Origin: Dyella silvae
Lineage (GTDB): Bacteria; Pseudomonadota; Gammaproteobacteria; Xanthomonadales; Rhodanobacteraceae
Direction: 5' to 3'
Assembly: GCF_026421305.1 (NCBI RefSeq)
Contig: NZ_JAPJBQ010000005.1
Span: 1-64,000 of the forward strand
Length of the DNA: 64,000 nucleotides
Of this stretch, positions 46,820-54,502 are shown one piece after another. Under the pieces are notes generated by a model, which was not told where the DNA came from, made no database searches, and was given only the letters and a program-made list of their open reading frames with translations. Each line of letters starts with the position of its first letter. The first letter of the stretch is position 1. The position numbers were made by a program, and so were the translations under genes.

Positions 46820-47008
46820 CAGGAGTGAGTGAAGAGGAGTGAGAAATCAGAGAAGAGCCGCGATGCGGCACTCTCACTTCTCGCTCCTCTTCACTCACCT
46901 CTCGTTTAAGGACATGGATATCGGGAGTGAGAGACGAGAAGGGGGCAATGAGAGAAGAGCCGCGATGCGCCACTCTCACTTCTCACTCCTCTTCACTCAC
47001 TTCTCGCC
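46820..47008. repeat. GAGTGAG palindromes, copies 3 and 4 in tandem
   Basis: Two palindromes follow each other. The first has left arm AGGAGTGAGTGAAGAGGAGT (from 46821) and right arm ending near 46903, around a small GCCGC-GATGCGGC core. The second spans 46922-47008 and repeats the core (GCCGCGATGCGCC). They start three bases after the queE stop and fill most of the queE-queC spacer. Frames across them differ between copies, so they are not read as coding. Confidence 0.85.
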
Positions 47009-47076
47009 TTTCGCGCGTCGGCCTGTGTTGCCGGTGGCGCTTATCGGCCGGATCACCGGCCTGAACCCAGGAGTGG

Positions 47077-47772
47077 ATGCAACTCATGTCACAACCTATC
47101 CCACGCAAGGCTGTTGTGCTCGTCTCTGGCGGCATGGATTCGGCCGTCACCATTGCCATCGCCCGTGAGCAGGGCTATCAGGTGCATGCGCTGAGCGTTG
47201 CCTACGGGCAGCGTCACAGCGCCGAGCTTGAAGCCTCCGAGCGCGTGTCGCGCATCCTTGGCGCCGTCGAGCACAAGACCGTTCACGTGGATCTGCGCAC
47301 GATCGGTGGTTCGGCACTCACCGCCGACATCGATGTGCCACTGGACCAGACGGGCGAGCAGGGCATCCCGGTGACCTACGTGCCGGCGCGCAACACGATC
47401 ATGCTGTCCATCGCCCTTGGCTGGGCCGAAGTGCTCGGTTCAACCGATATCTGGTGCGGCGTCAACGCGGTGGATTACTCGGGTTATCCTGATTGCCGTC
47501 CGGCGTTCATCGAGGCCTTCGAGCAGCTGGCCAACGTGGCGACCAAGGCGGGCGTGGAGGGTGCGGGCATCCGCATTCATGCGCCCCTGATGCGCATGAG
47601 CAAGGCCGATATCGCCCGTGAAGGGCAGCGTCTCAGCGTGGATTTCTCTGAAACGGTCAGCTGTTATCAGGCTGACGCGCAGGGGCGCGCCTGTGGCCAT
47701 TGCGACGCCTGCCGTCTGCGCGCTCAAGGGTTTATCGCCGCCGGGCTGCCCGATCCGACGCGCTACGTCTGA
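47077..47772 (+). CDS. queC: 7-cyano-7-deazaguanine synthase
   Basis: This protein of about 231 residues makes preQ0 from 7-carboxy-7-deazaguanine, ATP and ammonia for queuosine. The PP-loop is [13 protein letters not shown], and the Zn site is [20 protein letters not shown] near the C-terminus. Two ATGs are possible: 47077, three bases after AGGAG, and 47086, twelve bases after it. The family start would be closer to the second. Confidence 0.95.
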   Translation: MQLMSQPIPRKAVVLVSGGMDSAVTIAIAREQGYQVHALSVAYGQRHSAELEASERVSRILGAVEHKTVHVDLRTIGGSALTADIDVPLDQTGEQGIPVTYVPARNTIMLSIALGWAEVLGSTDIWCGVNAVDYSGYPDCRPAFIEAFEQLANVATKAGVEGAGIRIHAPLMRMSKADIAREGQRLSVDFSETVSCYQADAQGRACGHCDACRLRAQGFIAAGLPDPTRYV

Positions 47773-47782
47773 ACGCCTTGGC

Positions 47783-47811
47783 TTGTGCCTTGGGCGTCTA
47801 GCCCATAAAAT
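47783..47811 (+). promoter_or_regulatory. Sigma-70 promoter of tRNA-Lys
   Basis: TTGTGC (47783-47788) and TAAAAT (47806-47811) are spaced 17 bases apart. A GC-rich discriminator (GTCGGGC) follows, as expected for stringently controlled stable RNA genes. The tRNA begins 22 bases downstream. Confidence 0.65.
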
Positions 47812-47833
47812 GTCGGGCTTGCTTTCGTGGCAT

Positions 47834-47909
47834 GGGTCGTTAGCTCAGTTGGTAGAGCAGTAGACTTTTAATCTATTGGTCCCGGGTTCGAGTCCCGGAC
47901 GACCCACCA
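47834..47909 (+). tRNA. tRNA-Lys (anticodon UUU)
   Basis: This 76-base tRNA has acceptor arms GGGTCGT/ACGACCC, the D-arm AGCTCAGTTGGTAGAGC, the anticodon loop CTTTTAA with UUU, and the T-arm GGGTTCGAGTCCC. The CCA end is encoded. It closely resembles E. coli tRNA-Lys. Confidence 0.98.
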
Positions 47910-47920
47910 AAGCACTCAAA

Positions 47921-47948
47921 GGCCTGCGGAAACGCAGGTCTTTTTTTG
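47921..47948 (+). terminator. Terminator of tRNA-Lys
   Basis: The stem (CCTGCG/CGCAGG with loop GAAA) is followed by seven T. It lies 12 bases after the tRNA. Confidence 0.92.
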
Positions 47949-47968
47949 TGGCCGAAGCGTGCCCGCTC

Positions 47969-49402
47969 TCAGCCCGCCTGCCGCCACGCGGGCGCGGGGT
48001 GTTTGTGCGGATTGGTGTGGCGCTCCATGACCGGCATGCGCGGCAGGTCAAACCAGAACGTGCTGCCGCGCCCGGGTTCCGAGCGAAGCCCGATACGCGT
48101 CCCAAGCAACCGGGCCAGCCGTTCGGCAATAGCGAGGCCAAGACCGTAGCCACCGCGGCGATCGCTCTCACTGGTCTGCAACTGCACAAATTCTTCGAAG
48201 ATCCGCTGCTGATGGATCACGGCGATGCCTGGGCCGTTGTCGCGTACTTCAATGCGTACGCACTGGCCGCGACGCCGCGCTGCGATAAGGACGCGCCCTT
48301 GTGGTGCGTTGGCAATGGCGTTGCTGGCCAGCTGGTACAACAGGCTGGCTGCGACATCGGCATCACCGTGCAGCTGGTGATGACTGCCGCGCCAAAGCAG
48401 CGTCACCTGATGCCGCGCGGCTTCATGATTGAGTGACGTGCGATCACGCATGAACAATTCGGCGGCGGTGAAACCCACGGGCTTCACGGCGATGACGCCG
48501 GCGTCGAGCCGCGATATTTCCAATAGCGCATCGAGCAGGCGCGTCATGGCGCCGATGCTGGTGCGCATCTGTTGGAACAACGACTGCTGTTCGTCGGTGA
48601 CGCCCTGGTCGAGGCCTGCCGCAAACAGTTCCAGCGCCTGCAGCGGTTGGCGGAAGTGGTGGCTGACCAGGGCAATGAATTGTGATTTGCTGCGCGTCGC
48701 TGCCTGGCTCTGCCGCAGGCGATCCAGTGCTTCGACGGCGTTGTCGTGCTGCATCGCGCTCCAGTCTCTCCGCTGCGCCTCCTGCAGCTCGGACAATCGT
48801 TGCAGCGCTTGCTGGATATCTTCGAATTCCGCACTCACCGGCGACACGTCGATCTGCGGCGGGCGTGCGTTCACCAACTCGTGCACAGCGTGCTGCACAT
48901 GGGACAGGGGTTCCAGCACGCGGTGGCGCAGCGACACTCGCGCCAGCCACGCCAGCACCAGGATGCCGGCTGCACACAGGGTGCCCAGCAACCAGACCAT
49001 GCCCTGAGCATGGCGCAGAGGACGGGTATCGATCTGCATGCTCAGCCACGATGAGCCGCCATGGCCACCGAGTTCGCTGCGATAAGTAGTGCCCGCCTGG
49101 GCCGGTGCGGCACCGCTGCTCCACAGGCTGCCATCGGGGCGATGGAGTTCCACCTTAAGCACGGGGGCCTCCTTGTCCAGCAGCAGGGCCCGGTCGAGGG
49201 CTGCCTGCGGCGAGCCGCCTTCGTCACCGGTCAGTTCGCCGGCAAGGTGCGCCATGCGTAGTGCGATGGCGCTGTCGACCCGTTCGCCGAGGTTGTGCGC
49301 CTGCTGCACGCACAGGGCCAGGATCAGTGCCAGTGCGGCGATGGTGCTGGGCAGGACCACATCGATGAACAAACGGGTGAGCAGATGCGGACGCGGCTCC
49401 AT
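47969..49402 (-). CDS. Membrane sensor histidine kinase
   Basis: This 477-residue kinase has two transmembrane segments (about 8-32 and 133-157) enclosing a 100-residue periplasmic sensor domain. The HisKA H box is ALVSHHFRQPLQALELF, in the RQPL subgroup that often partners NarL-type regulators. The ATPase domain has NAIANAPQGRVL, DNGPGIAV and GGYGLGLAIAERLARLLG. No receiver domain is present. Its likely partner is the regulator at 51495-52178, and the PhnD-like protein at 50321-51460 may sense for it; both are inferences. Confidence 0.85.
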   Translation of the reverse strand: MEPRPHLLTRLFIDVVLPSTIAALALILALCVQQAHNLGERVDSAIALRMAHLAGELTGDEGGSPQAALDRALLLDKEAPVLKVELHRPDGSLWSSGAAPAQAGTTYRSELGGHGGSSWLSMQIDTRPLRHAQGMVWLLGTLCAAGILVLAWLARVSLRHRVLEPLSHVQHAVHELVNARPPQIDVSPVSAEFEDIQQALQRLSELQEAQRRDWSAMQHDNAVEALDRLRQSQAATRSKSQFIALVSHHFRQPLQALELFAAGLDQGVTDEQQSLFQQMRTSIGAMTRLLDALLEISRLDAGVIAVKPVGFTAAELFMRDRTSLNHEAARHQVTLLWRGSHHQLHGDADVAASLLYQLASNAIANAPQGRVLIAARRRGQCVRIEVRDNGPGIAVIHQQRIFEEFVQLQTSESDRRGGYGLGLAIAERLARLLGTRIGLRSEPGRGSTFWFDLPRMPVMERHTNPHKHPAPAWRQAG

Positions 49403-49791
49403 GCGTCAGACCTCCCTGATTCCGCCGTGCGAACCCGGCACGCCGTCGAGTCGCCTGTGTATCCTTGGGCAGAGCGTGACAACAGTCGGCTGCATGGTGG
49501 TGAACCCGCGGCAGGTAAGCGATGAATGCGGCCCTGGCAGGCGTGCGGCTGACCCGCTACGCCCCATGTGTCACTTTAAAGAATCGGACATGTTCCTTCG
49601 ATACGCACTTCGACCTAGCGCGACGCGCCATAGTGCTAACGGTCTATCTAAACCGTGTTCAGGCGGCACGGCCATGCTGCGACGCAGAAATCGCAGGCGC
49701 CGTATTCCCTGAATGGGGGCGCATGACGCCGCAACCGTTTGGCGCTACCTTGCACATCCTCATACCCACCCTCGGTCGATTGGAGAGCTCC
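49403..49791. other. Gene-free divergent spacer
   Basis: This 389-bp region between the divergent kinase and DUF3617 genes shows no convincing gene. The open frame running through it (from 49522) lacks a ribosome-binding site. It presumably holds two divergent promoters. Local composition around 49565-49660 is less GC-rich than the surrounding genes. Confidence 0.4.
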
Positions 49792-50313
49792 ATGTCCGCA
49801 CGTTGCCGTCTGTTGCTTGCTGTCTCCCTGCTTGGCCTCACTGGCGCAGCGCTTGCGCAGGATCTCCCCGCCAACATGCCCAAGCGCAAGCCGGGCCTGT
49901 GGGAGATGCAATCCGCGGGCATGGGTGGGCAGTCGCAGACGATGAAGCTTTGCCTCGATGCCGATACCGACAAGGCGATGTACAAGATGGGCACGCAGAT
50001 GAGCGGCCATATGTGCAGCAAGTTCAACATCGGCGTGCAGGGCAGCACCGTGGTGTCCGATGCAGAGTGCAAGCTGGATATGCCCAGTGGCGCGGTCACG
50101 ATGACCAGCCACAGCGAAACCACGTTCAGTGGCGACACCTCGTACAGCACCAAGGGCACCATGAAGTATCAGCCGGCCGTGATGGGGCGTAGCGAGATGG
50201 CCATGACCAGCTCAGGCCGCTGGCTGGGTGAGTGCCCGGCAGGTCAGAAGCCGGGTGACATGGTGATGCCGAACGGGCAGACCATGAACCTCAAGGACCT
50301 TCCCCAGCACTGA
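49792..50313 (+). CDS. DUF3617 periplasmic protein
   Basis: This 173-residue protein has a signal peptide ending LTGAALAQ. The mature part has the DUF3617 start PKRKPGLWEMQSAGMGG and a Cys-containing core (KLCLDADTDKAM, HMCSKFNI, DAECKLDMPSG), ending in a Cys (GECPAGQKPGDM). The function is unknown; the family is common in Xanthomonadales. ATG 49792 has GGAG six bases upstream. It stands between the kinase and the PhnD-like gene, but on the opposite strand. Confidence 0.75.
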   Translation: MSARCRLLLAVSLLGLTGAALAQDLPANMPKRKPGLWEMQSAGMGGQSQTMKLCLDADTDKAMYKMGTQMSGHMCSKFNIGVQGSTVVSDAECKLDMPSGAVTMTSHSETTFSGDTSYSTKGTMKYQPAVMGRSEMAMTSSGRWLGECPAGQKPGDMVMPNGQTMNLKDLPQH

Positions 50314-50320
50314 GTGCGCT

Positions 50321-51460
50321 TTACGGTGGACGGCTGGGCGCCATCAACTGGCGCACCAGCGTCTCGTGTTCGACGTCGATCTTGCGCAGGCGCGCTTGCA
50401 TGGCGGCATCGCTCACCCACTGGGCGCTGTAGGCGCGGCGTCGATCAAGGTTGAACTCGATATCGGCAAACGGCACCAGCGCCTCGTTGCCGGCGGGCGT
50501 GAACCCATTGATATCGTGGATGAACTGCAGTTTGGCCAGTTCGGCTGGCCCGTTCTTGCCCTTGCCGTAGGCGGTCAGGGCCGCGGTGACCCGCTCGCGA
50601 AGCTCCGACGGCAGATCGGTGCGGATGACCACGACCGCATGCGGGATCAGGCTTGACTGCCAAAGCACGCGCAACCGCGCATATTGGTCGGGGAAACGCT
50701 CGGCGAAACGCTCCAGATCCGCCGTGTTGTTGGTCGCTACATCGACTTCGTTATTGGCGACGGCCAGTGCGTTGTTCTGGTGGTTGTCCACGCTGACGCT
50801 GGCGAAGAAGGTGTCCGAGTCCAGCCGGCGATTGGCGAATACCTGAGTCTCCGGCACCAGGTAACCCGATACGGAAAGCACCTCGCCACGCGCATATCGC
50901 AGGCGTCCGGGGCGGCGGAACATGTCGTCAAGGCTGTGCAGCGGCGAATCTTTGGCGACCAGCAGCACTGAGTAATAACCGCGCGCGCCATTGGTACGGG
51001 TGAGCTGGGCAATCACCTGCATACGATCGCGCGTGACAGCATCCAGCGCCAGCCGGCCCGAGACGAAAGCGAAGTCGACGCGTTCCTCGGCCATGGCCTG
51101 GGCCAGACCTTCGTAGGTACTCACCGAAAGACTTCGTATGGGCAGATGCAGGGTGCGGCTGAGGTCGGCCAGCATGGGCCGCCATGCCGCCAAGGATTCT
51201 GATGGGCCGCCAATGGGCAGAATGCCAAAGGTAAGCGCGTTGATGTGAGCGCCGCTTCGCGCGGGCGTGGCGGCGTGCGCGTGCTGAGCATTCAGCAGAT
51301 TCGCCCCAAGTAAGCCAGTCAGCAGCACGCAGGCCACGACGGTGACGGTCAATGAGCGCTTGCAGCGAAGCGCGTAGCCCTCACGACGGGTGACTGGTGG
51401 AGACTGCCTGACATGCTTGGACGCAAGAGCCGGATCCTGGTCACCCGGTACTCGCTGCAT
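50321..51460 (-). CDS. PhnD-like phosphate/phosphonate-type periplasmic binding protein
   Basis: This protein of about 379 residues has a hydrophobic N-terminal segment (RSLTVTVVACVLLTGLLGANLL). A two-lobed binding-protein domain follows: LTFGILPIGGPSESLAAWRPMLADLSRTL, then TYEGLAQAMAEERVDFAFVSG, YSVLLVAKDSPLHSLDDM, and SLIPHAVVVIRTDLP. These match PhnD-type solute-binding proteins. No transporter genes are nearby; it is directly downstream of the response regulator (34-base gap). It is therefore more likely a sensor module than a nutrient importer. ATG 51460 has GAGG upstream. Confidence 0.8.
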   Translation of the reverse strand: MQRVPGDQDPALASKHVRQSPPVTRREGYALRCKRSLTVTVVACVLLTGLLGANLLNAQHAHAATPARSGAHINALTFGILPIGGPSESLAAWRPMLADLSRTLHLPIRSLSVSTYEGLAQAMAEERVDFAFVSGRLALDAVTRDRMQVIAQLTRTNGARGYYSVLLVAKDSPLHSLDDMFRRPGRLRYARGEVLSVSGYLVPETQVFANRRLDSDTFFASVSVDNHQNNALAVANNEVDVATNNTADLERFAERFPDQYARLRVLWQSSLIPHAVVVIRTDLPSELRERVTAALTAYGKGKNGPAELAKLQFIHDINGFTPAGNEALVPFADIEFNLDRRRAYSAQWVSDAAMQARLRKIDVEHETLVRQLMAPSRPP

Positions 51461-51494
51461 AGGTTGGGCCTCGTTGTCGTGCGGGCCGGATTTC

Positions 51495-52178
51495 CTATAG
51501 CCCGCTGATACGGCGCGAAGCCACCACGGCCTCGACCCGGTTGCGCACATTGAGTGCACGGAAAATGGCGGCAAGGTGGATCTTCACGGTGCCCTCGCTG
51601 ATGCCGAGATCACGGGCAATCAGCTTGTTGGGTTTGCCTTGCGACAGCAGGCGCAGCACGTCGATCTGGCGTTCGGTGAGCAACTTGCGCAGGCGTTCTT
51701 CCAGCGAATCGGACGACGCCTGCGCGGGCTGCGTGGCGTTGGTGGTCAGCGTGGCAGACGCCGCACCGTCGGGGCGCTCCTGCAGCAGCAGTGGCGGTAC
51801 GTAAACGCCGCCGGATAACACCAGACGTACCGCCGACAGCATCACGTCGGGCGAATACGCCTTGGGAATGAAGCCCTGGATGCCCATGGCCAGCAGGCTT
51901 TTCATCAGCGCGGGATCTTCCGAGCCGGAAAGCACGATCACAGGTACGTGAGGCAGGTGTTCGATCACCTCCGTGAGGTGTTCGTTGCCGCGCACGCCGG
52001 GCATCGCCAGATCGATCAGCGCGAGCGACAGAGACGACGCCTCCGGCGAATGGATCGCCTCGCGCAGTTCAGCCACATCCATGGCTATGACAAACTCGGT
52101 ACCGGGCCCAAGCTCACCCAGCTTGAGCTTGACACCCTCGACGATCAGCCGATGGTCGTCCGCAATCAGTATGCGCAT
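51495..52178 (-). CDS. NarL/LuxR-family response regulator
   Basis: This 227-residue two-component regulator has a receiver domain (1-120) with Asp56 in LALIDLAMPGVRG and the Lys in GFIPKAYSPDVM. The C-terminal helix-turn-helix is LTERQIDVLRLLSQGKPNKL, continuing SEGTVKIHLAAIFRALN. A linker of about 30 residues separates the domains. ATG 52178 is chosen from MRILIADDHRL; an ATG at 52235 would add 19 unrelated residues. It heads an operon with the PhnD-like gene and is divergent from the DotU-IcmF gene. Confidence 0.9.
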   Translation of the reverse strand: MRILIADDHRLIVEGVKLKLGELGPGTEFVIAMDVAELREAIHSPEASSLSLALIDLAMPGVRGNEHLTEVIEHLPHVPVIVLSGSEDPALMKSLLAMGIQGFIPKAYSPDVMLSAVRLVLSGGVYVPPLLLQERPDGAASATLTTNATQPAQASSDSLEERLRKLLTERQIDVLRLLSQGKPNKLIARDLGISEGTVKIHLAAIFRALNVRNRVEAVVASRRISGL

Positions 52179-52249
52179 GTCGTTCCCCAAGGCGCCTACG
52201 GCTCTCCCATCGCCGTACATCCGCTTGCGCAACATAGCCCCTGCCTGTG

Positions 52250-52266
52250 CTTACGGCAACCGTAAG
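52250..52266. promoter_or_regulatory. Dyad in divergent regulator/fusion-gene spacer
   Basis: CTTACGG and CCGTAAG (52250-52256/52260-52266) form a perfect 17-bp dyad with a CAA centre. The 204-bp spacer divides the response-regulator and DotU-IcmF genes. A LuxR-type operator is plausible but not shown. Confidence 0.45.
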
Positions 52267-52351
52267 GCGCGTCCGAACGGCATAGTCACTAGGTGATATG
52301 GCTGCCCCGGCGTGTGCCCCGGACAATCGCGACACCACAGGGGAGTCGTTC

Positions 52352-52411
52352 ATGGGCATCGCGCTTCACAAGGGGCGGCAGCATGGCGAGTGCGACTCAT
52401 GGATCCGTTAG
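52352..52411 (+). CDS. Candidate 19-residue upstream ORF
   Basis: ATG 52352 follows AGGGGAG with a six-base gap and encodes 19 residues (MGIALHKGRQHGECDSWIR). It overlaps the first codons of the fusion gene in another frame. The ribosome-binding site is stronger than that of the larger gene. It may be chance or a translational-coupling leader. Confidence 0.3.
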   Translation: MGIALHKGRQHGECDSWIR

Positions 52412-54230
52412 TGATCCTGCACCCAGGCCGCCCGGGGGACACCATGAGCGCATTGCGCCGTTTCACTCGTTCTGTGCGACCCTGAATCCCATGCGGTTGC
52501 TGGAATGTTTCGCGCCATTGTTCGCGTACGGCTTGCAGCTCGACGAGCACGCAGGCAAGCAGGGCATCCCTGACGGCGAACTGGGGGCTGTGCAGTCGCG
52601 CGCCCGCGCCCTGGTTGAGCAAGCACGCATGACCGCGCTGGCCGAAGGGCGCCCCCTGGCCGAAGTGGAACTGGCGGGTTTCGCGGTGGTCGCCTGGTTC
52701 GACGAAGTGGTGGCCCGCCATGGCGGCTGGCGGAACCAGGGCAGCCCGCTGCAACTGCTGCTATTCCATACCGGCAACGCGGCCAGCGAGTTCTTCGACC
52801 ACCTGGGCGGCTTGTCCAGTGACGCGGAGGAAGTGCGCGAGGTTTTCGGCATGGCACTGCTGCTTGGCTTCACCGGGCAGTATTACTACGAGCACGGCGA
52901 CAGCGGAGAGCTGGGGCGGATCAAGGCGCTATACAGCCATGCCTGGGCGGGTGCGCCGTCGTTGCTGCAGTCGCTGCAACGCGATGGGATTACGCCGCAG
53001 CCTTATCACACCCAGGGTTCGCCAGTGCTGCGATTACCGGGGCCCACCACCGGACGGCGCACCATGCAGTGGGTCGCGGCGACGCTGGTGGTGCTGGTGC
53101 TGGTGTCGTTCGTGGCACCCGTTTACAGCCGCGCGGTACCTGAACAAGCCTGGTTCGTTGCTGGCATCGTGGTCGCCCTGGCGGGTTTGCTCGGATGGTC
53201 GCTGACGATGGCCTGGCAGACGCTGGTAGTGATGCGCGCGCATACCCGTGTGGTTGACAGCACGGAGGCCGCCTACGGCGTGGGTAATCTGTGGTCTGCC
53301 ATTACCGATGCGGCCCGCCGCGTGCGCGGCGCCGTGCTGCATCCGTTCCGTCGCCGCGGTGAATGGCGGCGTCTTTCACGACATCCCTGGTTACTGTTTC
53401 TGGGCGACAGCGCCGCTGATGTGCGTAGTCTGCTGCAGGCCGCGGCACATGCCCCGCATGCGCGCGAGCAGGTGAGCAGCGATAACTCGCGGCCCTGGCA
53501 CTGGTGGGTGTTCCGCTCGCTGGTAGCCGTTGAGCCGGGAGCACGCCTCATTCATCCCGATGCCACGGCTGGCGGTGTGGAGTCATCCTGGTCGCAGGCC
53601 CTGTCGCTGCTGGCACGGGAGCGCCGCAAACTGCCCTTGGATGGCGTCGCCCTCTGCATTTCCGCGCAAAGCCTGCGAGGTTCAGACGCCGCCATCATGG
53701 CCCACGCCGATCGGCTTTACCGATTGGCTGACGATGCCGCGCGCCGCCTAGAGCTGCAATTGCCGCTGTACATCGTGGTGACCGGGATAGAGGTCATGCC
53801 CGGGCATGGCGCATTCCGTGCAACGCTGCCGCCGGCTGTGTTCCGTCGCGTATTGGGCTGGCGCCGGTCGATGTTGTCGGGGAACAACCAGCATCTGCGT
53901 GGACGTCTGGACGTCCGAAGCGATGCCGTATCCAGTCGGCTGCAAGCAGCAGGCATGGCGGCATTGGCCATGCAGCGCGACCCGCGCGGCCGCCGCGAGT
54001 TGTTTGCATTTGTGCAGTCGCTGCCCGATCTGCAGCGTGGCATGCAGGCGTTTCTCTACCGGTTATTGGCCAATGAGAATGGCGGTGGACGCCGGCTTCG
54101 CTGGTGCGGGATGTACGTGACGGGCGGCTCGCGCCCGGAAGCACCGGGCGGCGATTTTGTTGACGACCTGTTCAATCGCTTCCTGCCTGCTGATCGCTGG
54201 CTGGCGCGGCGTATTGCGCCGGAGGAATAA
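52383..54230 (+). CDS. Orphan DotU-IcmF (TssL-TssM) fusion protein
   Basis: This protein of about 615 residues joins two type VI secretion membrane-complex parts. Residues 37-190 look like a DotU/TssL cytoplasmic domain (LLECFAPLFAYGLQL, AVVAWFDEVVARH, GFTGQYYYEHGDSGELGRIK). Two membrane segments follow (about 228-249 and 256-282). Residues 330-600 resemble the cytoplasmic domain of IcmF/TssM, but Walker A is degenerate (PWLLFLGDSAADVRSL) and the TKxD position reads VVTGIEVMPG. The C-terminal RRELFAFVQSLPDLQRGMQ and GMYVTGG stretches also match TssM. The TssM periplasmic part is absent, and no other T6SS gene is nearby. ATG 52383 is the likely start; ATG 52491 is possible. Confidence 0.78.
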   Translation: MASATHGSVSDPAPRPPGGHHERIAPFHSFCATLNPMRLLECFAPLFAYGLQLDEHAGKQGIPDGELGAVQSRARALVEQARMTALAEGRPLAEVELAGFAVVAWFDEVVARHGGWRNQGSPLQLLLFHTGNAASEFFDHLGGLSSDAEEVREVFGMALLLGFTGQYYYEHGDSGELGRIKALYSHAWAGAPSLLQSLQRDGITPQPYHTQGSPVLRLPGPTTGRRTMQWVAATLVVLVLVSFVAPVYSRAVPEQAWFVAGIVVALAGLLGWSLTMAWQTLVVMRAHTRVVDSTEAAYGVGNLWSAITDAARRVRGAVLHPFRRRGEWRRLSRHPWLLFLGDSAADVRSLLQAAAHAPHAREQVSSDNSRPWHWWVFRSLVAVEPGARLIHPDATAGGVESSWSQALSLLARERRKLPLDGVALCISAQSLRGSDAAIMAHADRLYRLADDAARRLELQLPLYIVVTGIEVMPGHGAFRATLPPAVFRRVLGWRRSMLSGNNQHLRGRLDVRSDAVSSRLQAAGMAALAMQRDPRGRRELFAFVQSLPDLQRGMQAFLYRLLANENGGGRRLRWCGMYVTGGSRPEAPGGDFVDDLFNRFLPADRWLARRIAPEE

Positions 54231-54501
54231 CTAGGGCCTGTTCACGCTATCCGTGTAGCCCGCGTTGCTTGTGCGTGGCCGTCAGGTGGTAGTGCGTGGC
54301 GCAGGCCTGGCTGGCTGCCAGGTCAAGCCGCGCGCTGCCGCATGATGGCCACGCACAAGCAACCCGTAGGGCCGGGTCTTTTTGCCCGCCATCCTGCGTC
54401 ATCGCTCGGGCGTGTATCGACATACACTTCCTCACTCTTCCTTGTCTGGCGGGCAAAAAGCTCCCGGCGCGGGCCACACGGATAGTGTGAACAGGCCCTA
54501 G
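54231..54501. mobile_element. 271-bp nested inverted-repeat element, MITE-like
   Basis: The ends are 34-base inverted repeats (54231-54264 and 54468-54501) with two mismatches, each beginning CTAGGGCCTGTTCAC. Inside are a perfect 17-bp pair (54264-54280 with 54347-54363, GTTGCTTGTGCGTGGCC) and a perfect 13-bp pair (54379-54391 with 54447-54459, TTTTTGCCCGCCA). There is no transposase gene. It starts at the fusion-gene stop and ends one base from the hybrid-kinase stop, exactly filling the gap between converging genes. Confidence 0.75.
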
Positions 54502-54502
54502 C

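Noticed and set aside
49522-49791. 5' extension of the DUF3617 frame
   Set aside because: No ribosome-binding site precedes its Met, and the signal peptide begins at 49792.
52383-54230. Possibility that the fusion gene is part of a type VI secretion cluster
   Set aside because: None of the other T6SS genes (sheath, Hcp, VgrG, ClpV, baseplate) occurs nearby, so it is treated as an orphan.
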